Source of the DNA: an uncultured Lentisphaeria bacterium
GTDB taxonomy: Bacteria; Verrucomicrobiota; Lentisphaeria; Victivallales; Victivallaceae
Reading direction: 5' to 3'
Assembly: GCA_949298075.1 (NCBI GenBank)
Contig: CASFVA010000066.1
Location: 1-64,000 of the forward strand
DNA length: 64,000 nt
Positions 27,022 to 36,138 of the stretch are shown piece by piece. Position 1 is the stretch's first letter; every line of letters starts with the position of its first letter. Both the position numbers and the translations under genes were made by a program. A model generated the notes under the pieces. It was not told where the DNA came from, ran no database searches, and was given only the letters and a program-made list of their open reading frames with translations.

Positions 27022-29022
27022 ATGAGCGCAGTCCTCTACACCCGACGACCCAACCTGCCCGAACCGCTGGGGGGTGATCCCTGGCTGGCGCCTTATCTTG
27101 CGGAACTGGCGGCCCGCCAGCGGCGGGTCGAGGCGATGGAAAGCCGGTTGACGTCCGGGCCGGCCCGGACTTTGGCCGACTTTGCATCGGCGCATGAATT
27201 TTTCGGACTGCACCGCACCGCCGACGGCTGGGTGTTCCGGGAATGGGCGCCGGCCGCCACCGGGATCGTCCTGATCGGGGATTTTTCCGACTGGAAACCG
27301 GAACGCCGTTTCCGGCTCCGGAAGATCGGCAACGGGGCCTGGGAGCTCCGCCTGGCGCCGGAAGTGCTCCGTCCTGGCATGCATTATCTGATCCAGGTGA
27401 GCTGGCCGGGCGGCGGCGGCAACCGGGTGCCGGTTTACGCCCGGATCGTCGATCAGGATGAGCGAACGAAACTCTTCAGCGCAGTGGTGCCTCCGGAGGG
27501 GGGATACCGTTTCATTCATCCGAGTCCGGCGCGTCCGGAGGCGCCGCTGATCTACGAGGCCCACATCGGCATGGCGCAGGAGGAGCCGAAGGTCGGAACC
27601 TTCAACGAATTCCGAGCACGGATTCTGCCGCGGATCGCTGCGTCCGGCTATAATACTCTGCAGTTGATGGCGATCATGGGGCATCCCTATTACGGCAGTT
27701 TCGGCTATCACGTCGCCAATTTTTTCGCGGTGTCCTCACGCTTCGGGACTCCGGACGAATTCAAGGAGCTGGTGGATGAGGCGCACCGGCTCGGCCTGCG
27801 GGTCATCATTGACCTGATTCATTCGCACGCAGTCAAAAACGAGGTGGAGGGTCCGGCCCGGATCGACGGCACCCGTTACGCCTATTTCCATGACGGGGAA
27901 CGCGGTCTGCACTCCGGCTGGGATTCGCTCTGCTTTGATTACGGCAAGATCGAAGTGCTGCATTTTCTGCTTTCCAACTGCCGTTACTGGCTGGACGAGT
28001 TTCATCTGGACGGCTTCCGGTTTGACGGCGTGACCAGCATGCTTTATCTGCATCACGGCCTCAACCGGGTATTTTCCGGTTACGATGACTATTTCAGCGA
28101 AGCGGTGGATAACGACGCCGTCACCTATCTGAGTCTGGCCAATCGCCTGATCCACACCCTGCGGCCCGACGCGGTCACGATCGCCGAGGACGTCAGCGGC
28201 ATGCCGGGGCTGGCCGCCGCCGACGGCATCGGATTTGACTACCGGCTGGCGATGGGGGTGTCGGACATGTGGTTCAAGCTGTTCGACCTGCCGGACGAAA
28301 GCTGGAACATGTTCTATCTGTACGGGGAATTGATCAACCGCCGCCGGGACGAGCGTTCCATAAGCTATGTTGAGTGCCACGATCAGGCCATCGTCGGCGG
28401 CAAGACCGCCATGTTCACCCTGGCTGACGCGGCGATGTACGACGCCATGGATATATACTCCGGCAATCCGGCAATCGACCGGGCAATGGCGCTGCACAAG
28501 ATGATCCGGCTGGCGACGGCGGCGACGGCCGGGAACGGTTACCTGAACTTCATGGGCAACGAGTTCGGACATCCGGAATGGATCGACTTTCCGCGGGAAG
28601 GCAACCACTGGTCGCTGTGGCACGCCCGACGGCAGTGGTCGCTGGCTGAGGCGCCCGGACTGCGTTACCGCTTCCTGAATCAGTTCGACCGGGCCATGAT
28701 CGAATTGGCGGGCCGGCCGGGTTTCTACCTGGCCGTGCCGCAGACCGTGCGGGTGGACAACGAGAAAAAGGTGTTGATTTTTGAACGTGCCGGCTATTGG
28801 TTCTGCTTTAATTTTCATCCCACCGTCAGCTGCGTGGACTACGAGTTTGAAGTTCCCGAGGGCAGCTTTGAAACGGTGTTGGACAGCGATTCCCCCGATT
28901 TCGGCGGCTTTTCACTGCGCCGTCCCGACCAGCATTATTTCTCACGGCGCCTGAAATCCGGCAGCGTCATCAGCTGTTACCTGCCCTGCCGCACCGCGCT
29001 GGTGCTTCGCAAGACGGACTGA
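27022..29022 (+). CDS. glgB: 1,4-alpha-glucan branching enzyme, eukaryotic-like
   Basis: Makes the alpha-1,6 branches of glycogen (GH13). The 666-residue protein has an N-terminal CBM48 (EFFGLHRTADGWVFREWAP) and the TIM barrel with DGFRFDGVTS (nucleophile Asp), TIAEDVSGMPG (acid Glu) and YVECHDQAIVG (third Asp). From memory it follows animal and fungal GBE1 closely: EAHIGMAQEE, YNTLQLMAIM, YYGSFGYHV, SMLYLHHG, GYLNFMGNEFGHPEW. This marks the eukaryote-like GH13_8 group and not the usual bacterial GlgB. It starts 22 bp after glgA and is the last gene of the operon. Confidence 0.93.
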   Translation: MSAVLYTRRPNLPEPLGGDPWLAPYLAELAARQRRVEAMESRLTSGPARTLADFASAHEFFGLHRTADGWVFREWAPAATGIVLIGDFSDWKPERRFRLRKIGNGAWELRLAPEVLRPGMHYLIQVSWPGGGGNRVPVYARIVDQDERTKLFSAVVPPEGGYRFIHPSPARPEAPLIYEAHIGMAQEEPKVGTFNEFRARILPRIAASGYNTLQLMAIMGHPYYGSFGYHVANFFAVSSRFGTPDEFKELVDEAHRLGLRVIIDLIHSHAVKNEVEGPARIDGTRYAYFHDGERGLHSGWDSLCFDYGKIEVLHFLLSNCRYWLDEFHLDGFRFDGVTSMLYLHHGLNRVFSGYDDYFSEAVDNDAVTYLSLANRLIHTLRPDAVTIAEDVSGMPGLAAADGIGFDYRLAMGVSDMWFKLFDLPDESWNMFYLYGELINRRRDERSISYVECHDQAIVGGKTAMFTLADAAMYDAMDIYSGNPAIDRAMALHKMIRLATAATAGNGYLNFMGNEFGHPEWIDFPREGNHWSLWHARRQWSLAEAPGLRYRFLNQFDRAMIELAGRPGFYLAVPQTVRVDNEKKVLIFERAGYWFCFNFHPTVSCVDYEFEVPEGSFETVLDSDSPDFGGFSLRRPDQHYFSRRLKSGSVISCYLPCRTALVLRKTD

Positions 29023-29093
29023 CCGGTACACCGCCGGCCCCGGGGATTGAGATCCGGCGGCGTCCGGTCCGGGCGACCGTCAAAGCGACGAGC

Positions 29094-29127
29094 CGGGTCC
29101 GGGGTTCAAATCCTCTCACCCCGACCA
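29094..29127 (+). tRNA. 3' fragment of a tRNA-Pro gene (likely attachment-site remnant)
   Basis: GGGGTTCAAATCCTCTC followed by ACCCCGACCA is a T arm, the 3' acceptor strand, discriminator A and encoded CCA of a tRNA whose acceptor fits tRNA-Pro (CGGGGTG 5' strand expected). No D arm or anticodon arm can be folded upstream. Duplicated tRNA 3' ends are left where integrases insert elements, and AT-richer DNA follows. Confidence 0.65.
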
Positions 29128-29143
29128 TTTTTTGCGTAAATCC

Positions 29144-29175
29144 CCCTCAAAACTCTAATCTTGAGGAGTTCTTTT
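29144..29175 (+). terminator. Possible terminator downstream of the glycogen operon
   Basis: CCTCAA and TTGAGG (29145-29165) pair across a 9-10 nt loop and are followed by AGTTCTTTTT. The hairpin is AT-rich and modest. Confidence 0.4.
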
Positions 29176-29296
29176 TCGCCTTTGCTGTATGTAATGCTGT
29201 ATGCAATCGGAAATGCATACTACGTTCAAACGACTCCGGGTCTAACTCAATCAGATCATCGATAAAATGCCGCTTGTACGCCTCAAGCTCCGCCAC
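29147..29296 (-). pseudogene. C-terminal remnant of an unknown gene
   Basis: On the minus strand a frame reads VAELEAYKRHFIDDLIELDP, continues with ESFERSMHF and RLHTALHTAKAKKN, and ends at a TGA at 29147. It has no start codon of its own and upstream runs out of frame into the kinase gene. It looks like a real protein tail: it is amphipathic and uses codons such as TTA, CGA and AGA that are rare in neighbouring genes. It sits between the tRNA-Pro fragment and the kinase, so it may be what is left of an integrated element, possibly the integrase; the family was not recognised. Confidence 0.5.
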
Positions 29297-29300
29297 CGGC

Positions 29301-30425
29301 TCAGTCCGCCAGCCAAAGCCGCCGGTAGCGCATCGCCAGCAGCACCAGCGCCATAACCAGAATCAGGAGGGACAGAATCAGCAGCACGGTGTATTGCCGC
29401 CGGATGAACAATCCGATCCGGCGCAGGAACGAAGCGTGTTCCGCCTCGGGAGCAAATCCGGCCTGGAAAGCCTTGATGTCGGCGCGCAGTTCATCGACGC
29501 TGCGGTACCGTTCAACCGGATTGAACGCCATCGCCTTGAGACAGATCGCCTCCAGTGCCGGCGGCACCTTGCGCCATTCGGGAGCCACCCGGGAGGGCGG
29601 CGGCAGGTCGCCCTGGGCGGAACGGGCCAGCACCGCCTTGACCGGCTGCCCGGCGAAGGGGGACTCCAGCGCCAGCATGGCGTAGAGCAATGCGCCCATT
29701 GAATAAATGTCACTGGTTACACCGGGCGGCAGATCGGGATCGCGCCGGATCAGCTCGGGCGCCATGTAGCCCGGAGTTCCCTTCAGCACACCGACGCCGG
29801 CTCCCCGGGCCACTCCGTTGCGGTCGGTTTCACAGGCCAACCCCCAGTCCAGCACCAGCACTTCTCCGAAGCTGCCGAGATTGACGTTGTCAGGCTTGAG
29901 ATCAAGATGGCAGATATGCTGGGAATGAGCAAAGCGTATGGCATTGCAGATGCGCAGATAAATCTGCAGCAGCCGCTCCAGCGGATAAGCCTCCACCGCC
30001 TCGGCGTCCATGCGGCGGATTCGTTTGAGCAGCACCGAAAGCGGAGCTCCGCGCAGGTACTTCATAGTGAAATACGGCGATCCCGAACTGTCCTTGCCGA
30101 TGTCGTGCACCGGAACGATGTTGGGGTGTTCCAGCCGGGCGGTGATCCTGGCCTCGCGGACAAAGCGCTCCAGGTCGGCCCGCGGCCGCTCCCGGAAATC
30201 CGGCATGATGGCCATGGCGATGTCACGGCCGGTGTCCTGGTCGCGAACCAGCAGCACCCCCTTCATGCCTCCGAACCCGATACTGCGGATAAACTTGTAA
30301 CGGGTCTGAGGTTTGACCGGCAGCGAATCAAAACCCGCCGAATTCTCCGGTTCCCCGGTGCCGGAATCAACGGAAATGATCCGGGTTTTATCCCCGACCG
30401 CGGCGGCGGCATTCACTCTGTTCAT
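29301..30425 (-). CDS. Ser/Thr protein kinase-like membrane protein without the beta3 lysine
   Basis: A 374-residue protein: kinase domain (about residues 43-310) and a C-terminal membrane helix ([18 protein letters not shown]), with the kinase on the cytoplasmic side. Catalytic-loop residues are present as HLDLKPDN (Asp175, Lys177, Asn180) and DWG (Asp193), followed by GTPGYMAPE. The VAxK motif reads IAMA, so Ala72 replaces the ATP-anchoring lysine. Lys55 sits at the third glycine position of the glycine loop (GFGGMKGV), the place used by WNK kinases. It could therefore be active by the WNK solution; a pseudokinase is the alternative. ATG 30425 overlaps the clpX stop by 4 nt, so translation is coupled to clpX. 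Confidence 0.85.
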   Translation of the reverse strand: MNRVNAAAAVGDKTRIISVDSGTGEPENSAGFDSLPVKPQTRYKFIRSIGFGGMKGVLLVRDQDTGRDIAMAIMPDFRERPRADLERFVREARITARLEHPNIVPVHDIGKDSSGSPYFTMKYLRGAPLSVLLKRIRRMDAEAVEAYPLERLLQIYLRICNAIRFAHSQHICHLDLKPDNVNLGSFGEVLVLDWGLACETDRNGVARGAGVGVLKGTPGYMAPELIRRDPDLPPGVTSDIYSMGALLYAMLALESPFAGQPVKAVLARSAQGDLPPPSRVAPEWRKVPPALEAICLKAMAFNPVERYRSVDELRADIKAFQAGFAPEAEHASFLRRIGLFIRRQYTVLLILSLLILVMALVLLAMRYRRLWLAD

Positions 30426-31699
30426 TTGAGTTCGGCTTTGGCTTTCCCGAGCACCACGTCAGCGGTGATTACACACCGGCTGCCCCGGCGGGAAGGAGCT
30501 TCGAACATCACATCAAGCATCAGATTTTCCAAAATCGCCCGCAAACCGCGCGCTCCGGTGCCCCGGGCGGCGGCGCGATCGGCGATCGCCTCCAACGCCT
30601 CGCGAGTGAATTCCAGCTTGACGCCTTCCATGGCCAGCAGCGCCTGATACTGCTTGATCTGAGCATTGCGGGGCTCACTCATGACCCGGATCAGGTCGTC
30701 CCGCTCCAGCGGCCGCAAAGCGGTCAGCACCGGCAGCCGGCCGACCAGCTCCGGAATCAATCCGAAATGAATGAGATCCTCGGGTTCGCAATACTCGAAG
30801 GGATTTTTCGCCAGCGACTCGGACTCACGATCCGAGAGTTCTCCGGAGCCATCCACCAGCCGCTTGAAGCCCAGCACCTGCCGGCCGCACCGCCGCTGGA
30901 TGATTTTATCCAGTCCGACGAAGGCGCCGCCGCAGATGAAGAGGATATTTGAAGTGTCGATGTGCAGAAATTCCTGCTGAGGGTGCTTGCGACCGCCCTG
31001 AGGAGGCACATTGGCCACAGTTCCTTCCAGGATCTTCAGCAGCGCCTGCTGCACCCCTTCGCCGGAAACATCCCGGGTGATCGAGACATTTTCACTTTTG
31101 CGGGCGATCTTGTCGATTTCGTCGATGTAGATGATGCCGATCTGGGCGCGTTCCAAATTGCCGTCGGCGGCCTGATAAAGCCGGAGCAGAATGTTTTCGA
31201 CATCCTCGCCGACGTAGCCGGCCTCGGTCAGCGTGGTGGCGTCGGAAATCGCCAGCGGAACATCGAGCAGTTTGGCCAGAGTCCGGGCGAGCAGGGTCTT
31301 GCCGCTGCCGGTGGGACCGATGAGCAGTACGTTGCTTTTATCCAGCTCCACAGCCTCACCGTCCGACTCCTTGCCCCCGCCGAGGGTCTGAATCCGGCGA
31401 TAGTGATTATGCACCGCCACCGCCAGGACTTTTTTGGCCTGCTCCTGACCGATCACATAGCGGTCGAGTTCACTTTTGATGGCCGCCGGATCCGGGACTT
31501 TCAACCGGGCGACCGCATCAGCTTTGGAATCTGATTTTTCACGGGCTGCGGCCTCCCGAACCACTTCGCCGGCCTTCTCCAGACAGCCCGAACAAATGCC
31601 GACGCCCTCAAACATGCTCGGCAGAAACAATTCACCGGAAGCCTCTTCCGGAGTTCTTCCGCAGAATCCGCAGGTAATTTTATTGCGTTTGTTAGCCAT
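30422..31699 (-). CDS. clpX: ClpX, ATP-dependent Clp protease ATPase subunit
   Basis: AAA+ unfoldase that feeds proteins to ClpP. The 425-residue protein has the N-terminal Cys4 zinc-binding domain ([12 protein letters not shown]), Walker A GPTGSGKT, the pore loop GYVGEDVE, Walker [11 protein letters not shown], and [11 protein letters not shown] (sensor region). An ATG at 31729 is possible, but ATG 31699 (MANKRNK) gives the normal N-terminus, with GGGA upstream. It follows clpP by 26 bp, in the classical order tig-clpP-clpX. Confidence 0.97.
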   Translation of the reverse strand: MANKRNKITCGFCGRTPEEASGELFLPSMFEGVGICSGCLEKAGEVVREAAAREKSDSKADAVARLKVPDPAAIKSELDRYVIGQEQAKKVLAVAVHNHYRRIQTLGGGKESDGEAVELDKSNVLLIGPTGSGKTLLARTLAKLLDVPLAISDATTLTEAGYVGEDVENILLRLYQAADGNLERAQIGIIYIDEIDKIARKSENVSITRDVSGEGVQQALLKILEGTVANVPPQGGRKHPQQEFLHIDTSNILFICGGAFVGLDKIIQRRCGRQVLGFKRLVDGSGELSDRESESLAKNPFEYCEPEDLIHFGLIPELVGRLPVLTALRPLERDDLIRVMSEPRNAQIKQYQALLAMEGVKLEFTREALEAIADRAAARGTGARGLRAILENLMLDVMFEAPSRRGSRCVITADVVLGKAKAELK

Positions 31700-31725
31700 T
31701 TTCCCTGACCAGTGCGCGGGGAGCC

Positions 31726-32331
31726 TCAACTCCGGACCGCGTTTTTGCTGACCACCTGATCGACGAGGTGGTATTTAACCGCCTCTTCGGCGCTCATGAA
31801 GAAGTCGCGCTCAGTGTCTTTTTCGATTTTCCGGATCGACTGCCGACAGTGCCGGGCCAGGATACCGTTGAGCATTGCCTTGAGCCGGAGAATCTCCCGC
31901 ACCTGGATGTCCATATCGGCGGCGGTGCCTTCGCTGCCGCCCCAGGGCTGGTGAATCATAATCCGGCTGTTGGGCAGCGCAAACCGCTTGCCCTCGGCTC
32001 CGGCGGCGAGCAGCACCGCCCCCATGGAAGCACACTGACCGACGCAATAGGTTTTGACGTCGCACGACAGCACCTGCATGGTGTCATAAATGGCCAGCCC
32101 GGCGGTAACCGATCCGCCTGGACTGTTGATGTAAAGATCAATATCCTTTTTGGGATCCTCGGACTGCAGGAAGAGCAGCTGGGCGACAATCAGAGAGGCG
32201 ACGCTGTCGTCAATCGGTGTACTGAGCATGATGATGCGCTCTTTGAGCAGCCGGCTGAAAATGTCGAACGAACGCTCGCCCTGACCGGTTTGTTCTATCA
32301 CCATCGGAACCAGATAAGAATTGCTCTTCAT
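31726..32331 (-). CDS. clpP: ClpP, ATP-dependent Clp protease proteolytic subunit
   Basis: Serine protease subunit that forms the tetradecameric chamber. The 201-residue protein has the N-terminal [16 protein letters not shown], the hydrophobic [12 protein letters not shown] cleft, and the catalytic triad Ser102 (GQCASMG), His127 (MIHQPWGG) and Asp176 (KDTERDFF). Length and motif spacing match Escherichia coli ClpP, with each catalytic residue shifted by 5. It lies between tig and clpX in the same direction; no promoter was found directly upstream. Confidence 0.98.
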   Translation of the reverse strand: MKSNSYLVPMVIEQTGQGERSFDIFSRLLKERIIMLSTPIDDSVASLIVAQLLFLQSEDPKKDIDLYINSPGGSVTAGLAIYDTMQVLSCDVKTYCVGQCASMGAVLLAAGAEGKRFALPNSRIMIHQPWGGSEGTAADMDIQVREILRLKAMLNGILARHCRQSIRKIEKDTERDFFMSAEEAVKYHLVDQVVSKNAVRS

Positions 32332-32466
32332 AACGCTTTCTTCCCCTATATTCTCCTCAAACCCGACGCCGGGACACCGCCGCCGGGCGCTCCGGCACTC
32401 CGCCGCGGCTTACCTCAGCGCCTTACGTCCGGGCCGGGCAATCCGGCGGAGCACTCGAAGGCTCAC

Positions 32467-32545
32467 GCCGGAACCATCCTCCGACCGGAACCATCCTCCG
32501 ACCGAACCATCGTCCGACCGGTCCCCGTCGTCCGACCGGAACCCG
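32467..32545. repeat. Degenerate 17 bp tandem repeat between tig and clpP
   Basis: Four to five copies of a unit close to CCGGAACCATCCTCCGA; the last copies are diverged (GAACCATCGTCCGA, GTCCCCGTCGTCCGA). It lies in the 224 bp between tig and clpP. It is non-coding and may be a slippage product or a site repeated for binding. Confidence 0.6.
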
Positions 32546-32555
32546 GCCCCCCGGA

Positions 32556-33866
32556 TTACGCTTCAAGCGCGGCAGCCACCAGCTTGTCAATGACCTTGGC
32601 GTTGGCCATATCAAGCTTAAGCTCTTCCATGGCTCCGTTCTTTTCCATGATTTCGCGCAGCTGCTTGGTCGTGCAGCCGTAATGCCGGCTCATGCTGTTC
32701 ATCTGAGCCTCGAGCTCGCCGGATTCGACGGCGATCTTCTCCAGCCGGGCGATCTTGCGCAGCACCAGGGTGCGGCGCAGTTTGGCCGCCGCGGCGGTCT
32801 CGGCGGTCTTGCGGTGCTCATCCAGCCCGGCCTTGAACTTCTCGGCATCCTCCTCGCTCTTGACCGTTTCGCGGGCCATGCGCTGCAGCTCGGACTGGAT
32901 CTCAGACTCCAGCAGCGGCTTGGGCAGTTCGAAATCCCCGGCGGTCTCCAGCAGGCGCTTGCAGACCGCCTCGCCGGCGGCCTCGCGCCGGCGCGCCGCA
33001 TGTTCCATCTCGCAGGACTGACGGATGGTCTGCCTGAAAGCCTCGATGGACTCGGCGCCTGACTTCGCAACCAGTTCCTCATCCGAGAGTTTGGCCCGCC
33101 GCTGGATCGCCGCCACCTTGACTGTGTAGTTGACGGTCTTGCCGGCCAGCGCGGCCTCGCGGTAGTCGGCGGGATAAGCTGCGGCGAAATGATATTCTCC
33201 GCCCTTTTCAGCGCCGGTGAGCGCGGCGATCACGCCGGGGATCATTTCCGGCTCGCTCAGCCAGATGAAGGTATCCTCGGCGGTGACCTGACGGCGCAGC
33301 ACGGCCGAAGCGCCTTCCGGAAGCTCAAAGTCGCTGGTATAGCTGACCTTGAGCATATCGTCGGCCTGGGCGGGACCGTCGACTTCGGCATAGCCGCCGT
33401 ACATCGAGCGGAACATGTCGAGCCGTTTTTCGATTTCCTCGTCAGTCACGGCGTCGAGCGGAACATCCACCTTGATGTGATTGTAGTCGCCAACTTCGAT
33501 TTCGGGGGCGACGGTAAGCTCAAAGGTGAATTTGAACTCCTCGCCGGTTTTGAATTCCGGCAGTTCCTTGAAATTGGCATTGAGCAGATCGATGGACTCA
33601 TCCCGGCTGATTTTGTCGAAAGCGGCCGCAAAGAAGCGGTTGCGCAGTTCCTCGTCGATTTCGGCGGCATACTTGGAGCGGATCAGCGCCGCCGGAGCCC
33701 GTCCGGGCCGGAAGCCGGGCAGCTGGGCGACTCCGCCGATATAATTGAGAACTCTGGCGGTCTCAGCCTTCACCGTCTCCTGGGGGACAGTGAAAGCAAC
33801 TTCAAGACTGCAGGGCTGGGCATTCTGCTTTTCCATCACAATGGACTCTGTCAGATTTTTGGCCAT
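32556..33866 (-). CDS. tig: Trigger factor
   Basis: Ribosome-bound chaperone and prolyl isomerase that meets nascent chains. The 436-residue protein has the N-terminal ribosome-binding domain with the signature GFRPGRAP (Escherichia coli GFRxGK), a central FKBP-like domain (about residues 165-255, SEPEMIPGVIAALTGAEKGG) and a long helical C-terminal domain. A second ATG at residue 11 (MEKQNAQ) is also preceded by plausible upstream sequence. First gene of the clp cluster, with its own promoter and a palindrome on the start point. Confidence 0.93.
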   Translation of the reverse strand: MAKNLTESIVMEKQNAQPCSLEVAFTVPQETVKAETARVLNYIGGVAQLPGFRPGRAPAALIRSKYAAEIDEELRNRFFAAAFDKISRDESIDLLNANFKELPEFKTGEEFKFTFELTVAPEIEVGDYNHIKVDVPLDAVTDEEIEKRLDMFRSMYGGYAEVDGPAQADDMLKVSYTSDFELPEGASAVLRRQVTAEDTFIWLSEPEMIPGVIAALTGAEKGGEYHFAAAYPADYREAALAGKTVNYTVKVAAIQRRAKLSDEELVAKSGAESIEAFRQTIRQSCEMEHAARRREAAGEAVCKRLLETAGDFELPKPLLESEIQSELQRMARETVKSEEDAEKFKAGLDEHRKTAETAAAAKLRRTLVLRKIARLEKIAVESGELEAQMNSMSRHYGCTTKQLREIMEKNGAMEELKLDMANAKVIDKLVAAALEA

Positions 33867-33940
33867 CGGGACACCGAATCCTTTCTAAACTTCAGATTGT
33901 TACAGCTTCCGATCCGGTGAACGGAAGCGATTTTTGCCAT

Positions 33941-33966
33941 AAACTTGTGAATTGAATTACAAGTTT
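33941..33966. promoter_or_regulatory. 26 bp inverted repeat at the tig transcription start
   Basis: AAACTTGT (33941-33948) and ACAAGTTT (33959-33966) form a perfect inverted repeat around a 10 bp spacer. It begins immediately downstream of the tig -10 box, where a bound repressor would block transcription; it does not match the CIRCE heat-shock operator. It could instead form a hairpin at the mRNA 5' end. Confidence 0.55.
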
Positions 33967-33969
33967 ACT

Positions 33970-33998
33970 AATATAGCACGAAACCGCTGAAAATACAA
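33970..33998 (-). promoter_or_regulatory. tig-clpP-clpX promoter
   Basis: Minus strand TTGTAT (33998-33993), 17 bp spacer, TATATT (33975-33970). The predicted start is near 33963, about 97 nt upstream of tig. Confidence 0.7.
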
Positions 33999-34030
33999 TG
34001 CGACGGGACAGTTATTCCGCCCCGGGCGGC

Positions 34031-34070
34031 AAAAAAAACGCCGGAGCGGTCCAAAGCGGACCGCTCCGGC
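34031..34070 (-). terminator. Terminator of the trp operon
   Basis: A perfect 13 bp stem (GCCGGAGCGGTCC with GGACCGCTCCGGC) around a 5 nt loop, followed on the minus strand by eight T. It lies just after trpA. Confidence 0.93.
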
Positions 34071-34083
34071 AGCGGCGCGCTTC

Positions 34084-34923
34084 TCAGCTGCCGGAACCGG
34101 CGGCCCCATGCTCATCCGCCGGTCCCCGGCGGCAGCCCCGCCGCAACTCCCGGATCACCCCGACGGCCCGCTCCTGCGCGGCGGCATTGTCATCCTGATC
34201 CAGAAACGGTGCCAGCACCGCCGATCCCGCCACCACGCCATCCGCGACGGCAGCGACACTTTGAGCGGCGGCGCGGTCGCCGATCCCGAAACCGACCGCC
34301 ACCGGCACCGGCGAAATGCTCCGCAGACCGGCCAGCCGTTCGCCCAGATCCGGCGGCAGACCGCGGCGCCGGCCGGTGACGCCGCGCACGCTCACACAGT
34401 AGACAAAGCCGGTGGCGTCGGCGACGATGGCGCGGGCGCGCTCCGGCGGAGTTTCCGGCGACACCAGCGGAATCAGGCTCAGACCGGTCCGATGGCAGTC
34501 GCCAAGCAGTTCACCGCGCTCCTCGAACGGCAGATCGACCGCGAGAATTCCGGAAACACCGGATGCGGCCAGTTCATCACACAGCCGCGCGACACCGAAA
34601 TTGAGCATGACGTTGAAATATCCGAAAAGCACAAACGCGGTGTCCGGATGGCGATGCGCCGCATTCCGGGCCAGGTCCAGAACCTTGGACAGGGTGACTC
34701 CCTGCCGGAGCGCGACCTGAGAAGCCAGCTGGATGACCCGTCCGTCCGCAATGGGATCCGAGAATGGCATACCCAGCTCGACAATGTCGGCGCCGGCCGC
34801 CACGGCGGCATCGATCAGCGCCTCGGAATCCGCGAGCGAAGGAAAACCGCAGCTCACGAAAATGACCAGCGCAGCACGGTTTTCCCGACGGCAGCGCTCG
34901 AAAACGGTGGAAAGGTTGTTCAT
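34084..34923 (-). CDS. trpA: Tryptophan synthase alpha chain
   Basis: Cleaves indole-3-glycerol phosphate to indole, which is channelled to TrpB. The 279-residue TIM barrel has VELGMPFSDPIADG with catalytic Glu, and LAVDLPFEE with the Asp of the second catalytic position. VGFGIGD and GVVAGSAVL form the phosphate site. The first strand reads FVSCGFPS where most homologues have an LTAGDP-like sequence, a mild oddity. Last gene of the operon, 3 bp after trpB, followed by a strong terminator. Confidence 0.95.
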   Translation of the reverse strand: MNNLSTVFERCRRENRAALVIFVSCGFPSLADSEALIDAAVAAGADIVELGMPFSDPIADGRVIQLASQVALRQGVTLSKVLDLARNAAHRHPDTAFVLFGYFNVMLNFGVARLCDELAASGVSGILAVDLPFEERGELLGDCHRTGLSLIPLVSPETPPERARAIVADATGFVYCVSVRGVTGRRRGLPPDLGERLAGLRSISPVPVAVGFGIGDRAAAQSVAAVADGVVAGSAVLAPFLDQDDNAAAQERAVGVIRELRRGCRRGPADEHGAAGSGS

Positions 34924-34926
34924 GGT

Positions 34927-36138
34927 TTACTTCTCCTGAAAACTGCGGCCGGCGGCGTCATCAGGCGCGGAATCGGCCAGATACTGTTTGAGGTTGTCCA
35001 TATCCTTGTCGCCCCGGCCGGATAAACAGACAATGATGCTGTCCTCCGGACGGAGCCGCGGCGCGGCTTTAATCGCCTGGGCGACGGCATGGGCGCTCTC
35101 CAGGGCCGGAATGATACCTTCGAGCCGGGCGAGCAGCCGAAAGGCCGCCACCGCCTCGTCATCGTCAACGGCGGTGTAGGAGGCGACGCCGGAGTCCGCA
35201 AAATAACTGTGCTCGGGACCGACACCGGGATAGTCCAGACCGGCCGACACCGAATAAGCCTCTCTGACCTGACCGTCAGGCGTCTGGAGCACATAGGTTT
35301 TGCAGCCGTGCAGCACTCCGACCCGTCCGCCGCAGATGCTGGCCGCGTGCAGCTGGCTGCCCAGTCCGCGGCCGCCGGCTTCGACGCCGACCAGCCGGAC
35401 GCCGGGATCCTTCAGAAAACCCGAAAAAATGCCCATCGCGTTGCTGCCGCCGCCGACGCAGGCGATGACCTCCGCCGGGAGTTTCCCGGTCTTGTCCAGA
35501 ATCTGGCGGCGCGCCTCGACGCCGATGACCGATTGAAAGTCGCGCACCATGGCCGGATAGGGATGCGGACCGGCCACCGTGCCGATCACATAAAAGGTGT
35601 CGCGGGGCCGGGCGGTCCAGTCGCGGATCGCCTCGTTCATGGCGTCCTTGAGCGTGGCGGAGCCATCGCTCACCGGGTGGACGGCGGCTCCCAGCGCCAG
35701 CATACGTTCGACGTTGGGAGCCTGGCGCCGGACATCAAGCTCGCCCATGAACACCTCGCACTCCAGACCGAAGCGGGCGGCCACTGTGGCCGTGGCGACA
35801 CCGTGCATGCCGGCCCCGGTTTCGGCAATCAGCCGGGTTTTGCCCATCCGGCGGGCCAGCAGAGCCTGTCCGATCGTGTTGTTGATCTTGTGAGCGCCGG
35901 TGTGGTTGAGGTCCTCGCGTTTGAGATAGATCCGGGCTCCCTTGCAGTGGGCGGTGAGGCGTTCGGCAAAATAAAGCGGTGATTCGCGACCGACGTAATC
36001 GGCCAGCAGGCCGGCGAGTTCGGCGTTGAATTCCGGATCGTTCCGGGCCGCGAGATAAGCGTTTTCGAGTTCGTGCAGGGCGAACATCAGAGTCTCGGCC
36101 ACATACTGGCCGCCGTAAATACCGTAATGCGAATTCAT
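34927..36138 (-). CDS. trpB: Tryptophan synthase beta chain
   Basis: Pyridoxal-phosphate enzyme that joins indole and serine to tryptophan. The 403-residue length is standard for the TrpB1 class that works with TrpA. The cofactor lysine is in HKINNTIGQ, followed by [12 protein letters not shown], and the phosphate-binding loop is GGGSNAMG. It overlaps trpF by 4 nt (ATGA), so translation is coupled. Confidence 0.97.
   Translation of the reverse strand: MNSHYGIYGGQYVAETLMFALHELENAYLAARNDPEFNAELAGLLADYVGRESPLYFAERLTAHCKGARIYLKREDLNHTGAHKINNTIGQALLARRMGKTRLIAETGAGMHGVATATVAARFGLECEVFMGELDVRRQAPNVERMLALGAAVHPVSDGSATLKDAMNEAIRDWTARPRDTFYVIGTVAGPHPYPAMVRDFQSVIGVEARRQILDKTGKLPAEVIACVGGGSNAMGIFSGFLKDPGVRLVGVEAGGRGLGSQLHAASICGGRVGVLHGCKTYVLQTPDGQVREAYSVSAGLDYPGVGPEHSYFADSGVASYTAVDDDEAVAAFRLLARLEGIIPALESAHAVAQAIKAAPRLRPEDSIIVCLSGRGDKDMDNLKQYLADSAPDDAAGRSFQEK

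Noticed and set aside
29041-29127. A complete tRNA-Pro, since CGGGG at 29041 can pair with the fragment's CCCCG
   Set aside because: The span would be 87 nt with two acceptor mismatches, and no D or anticodon arm can be formed, so only the 3' end is called.
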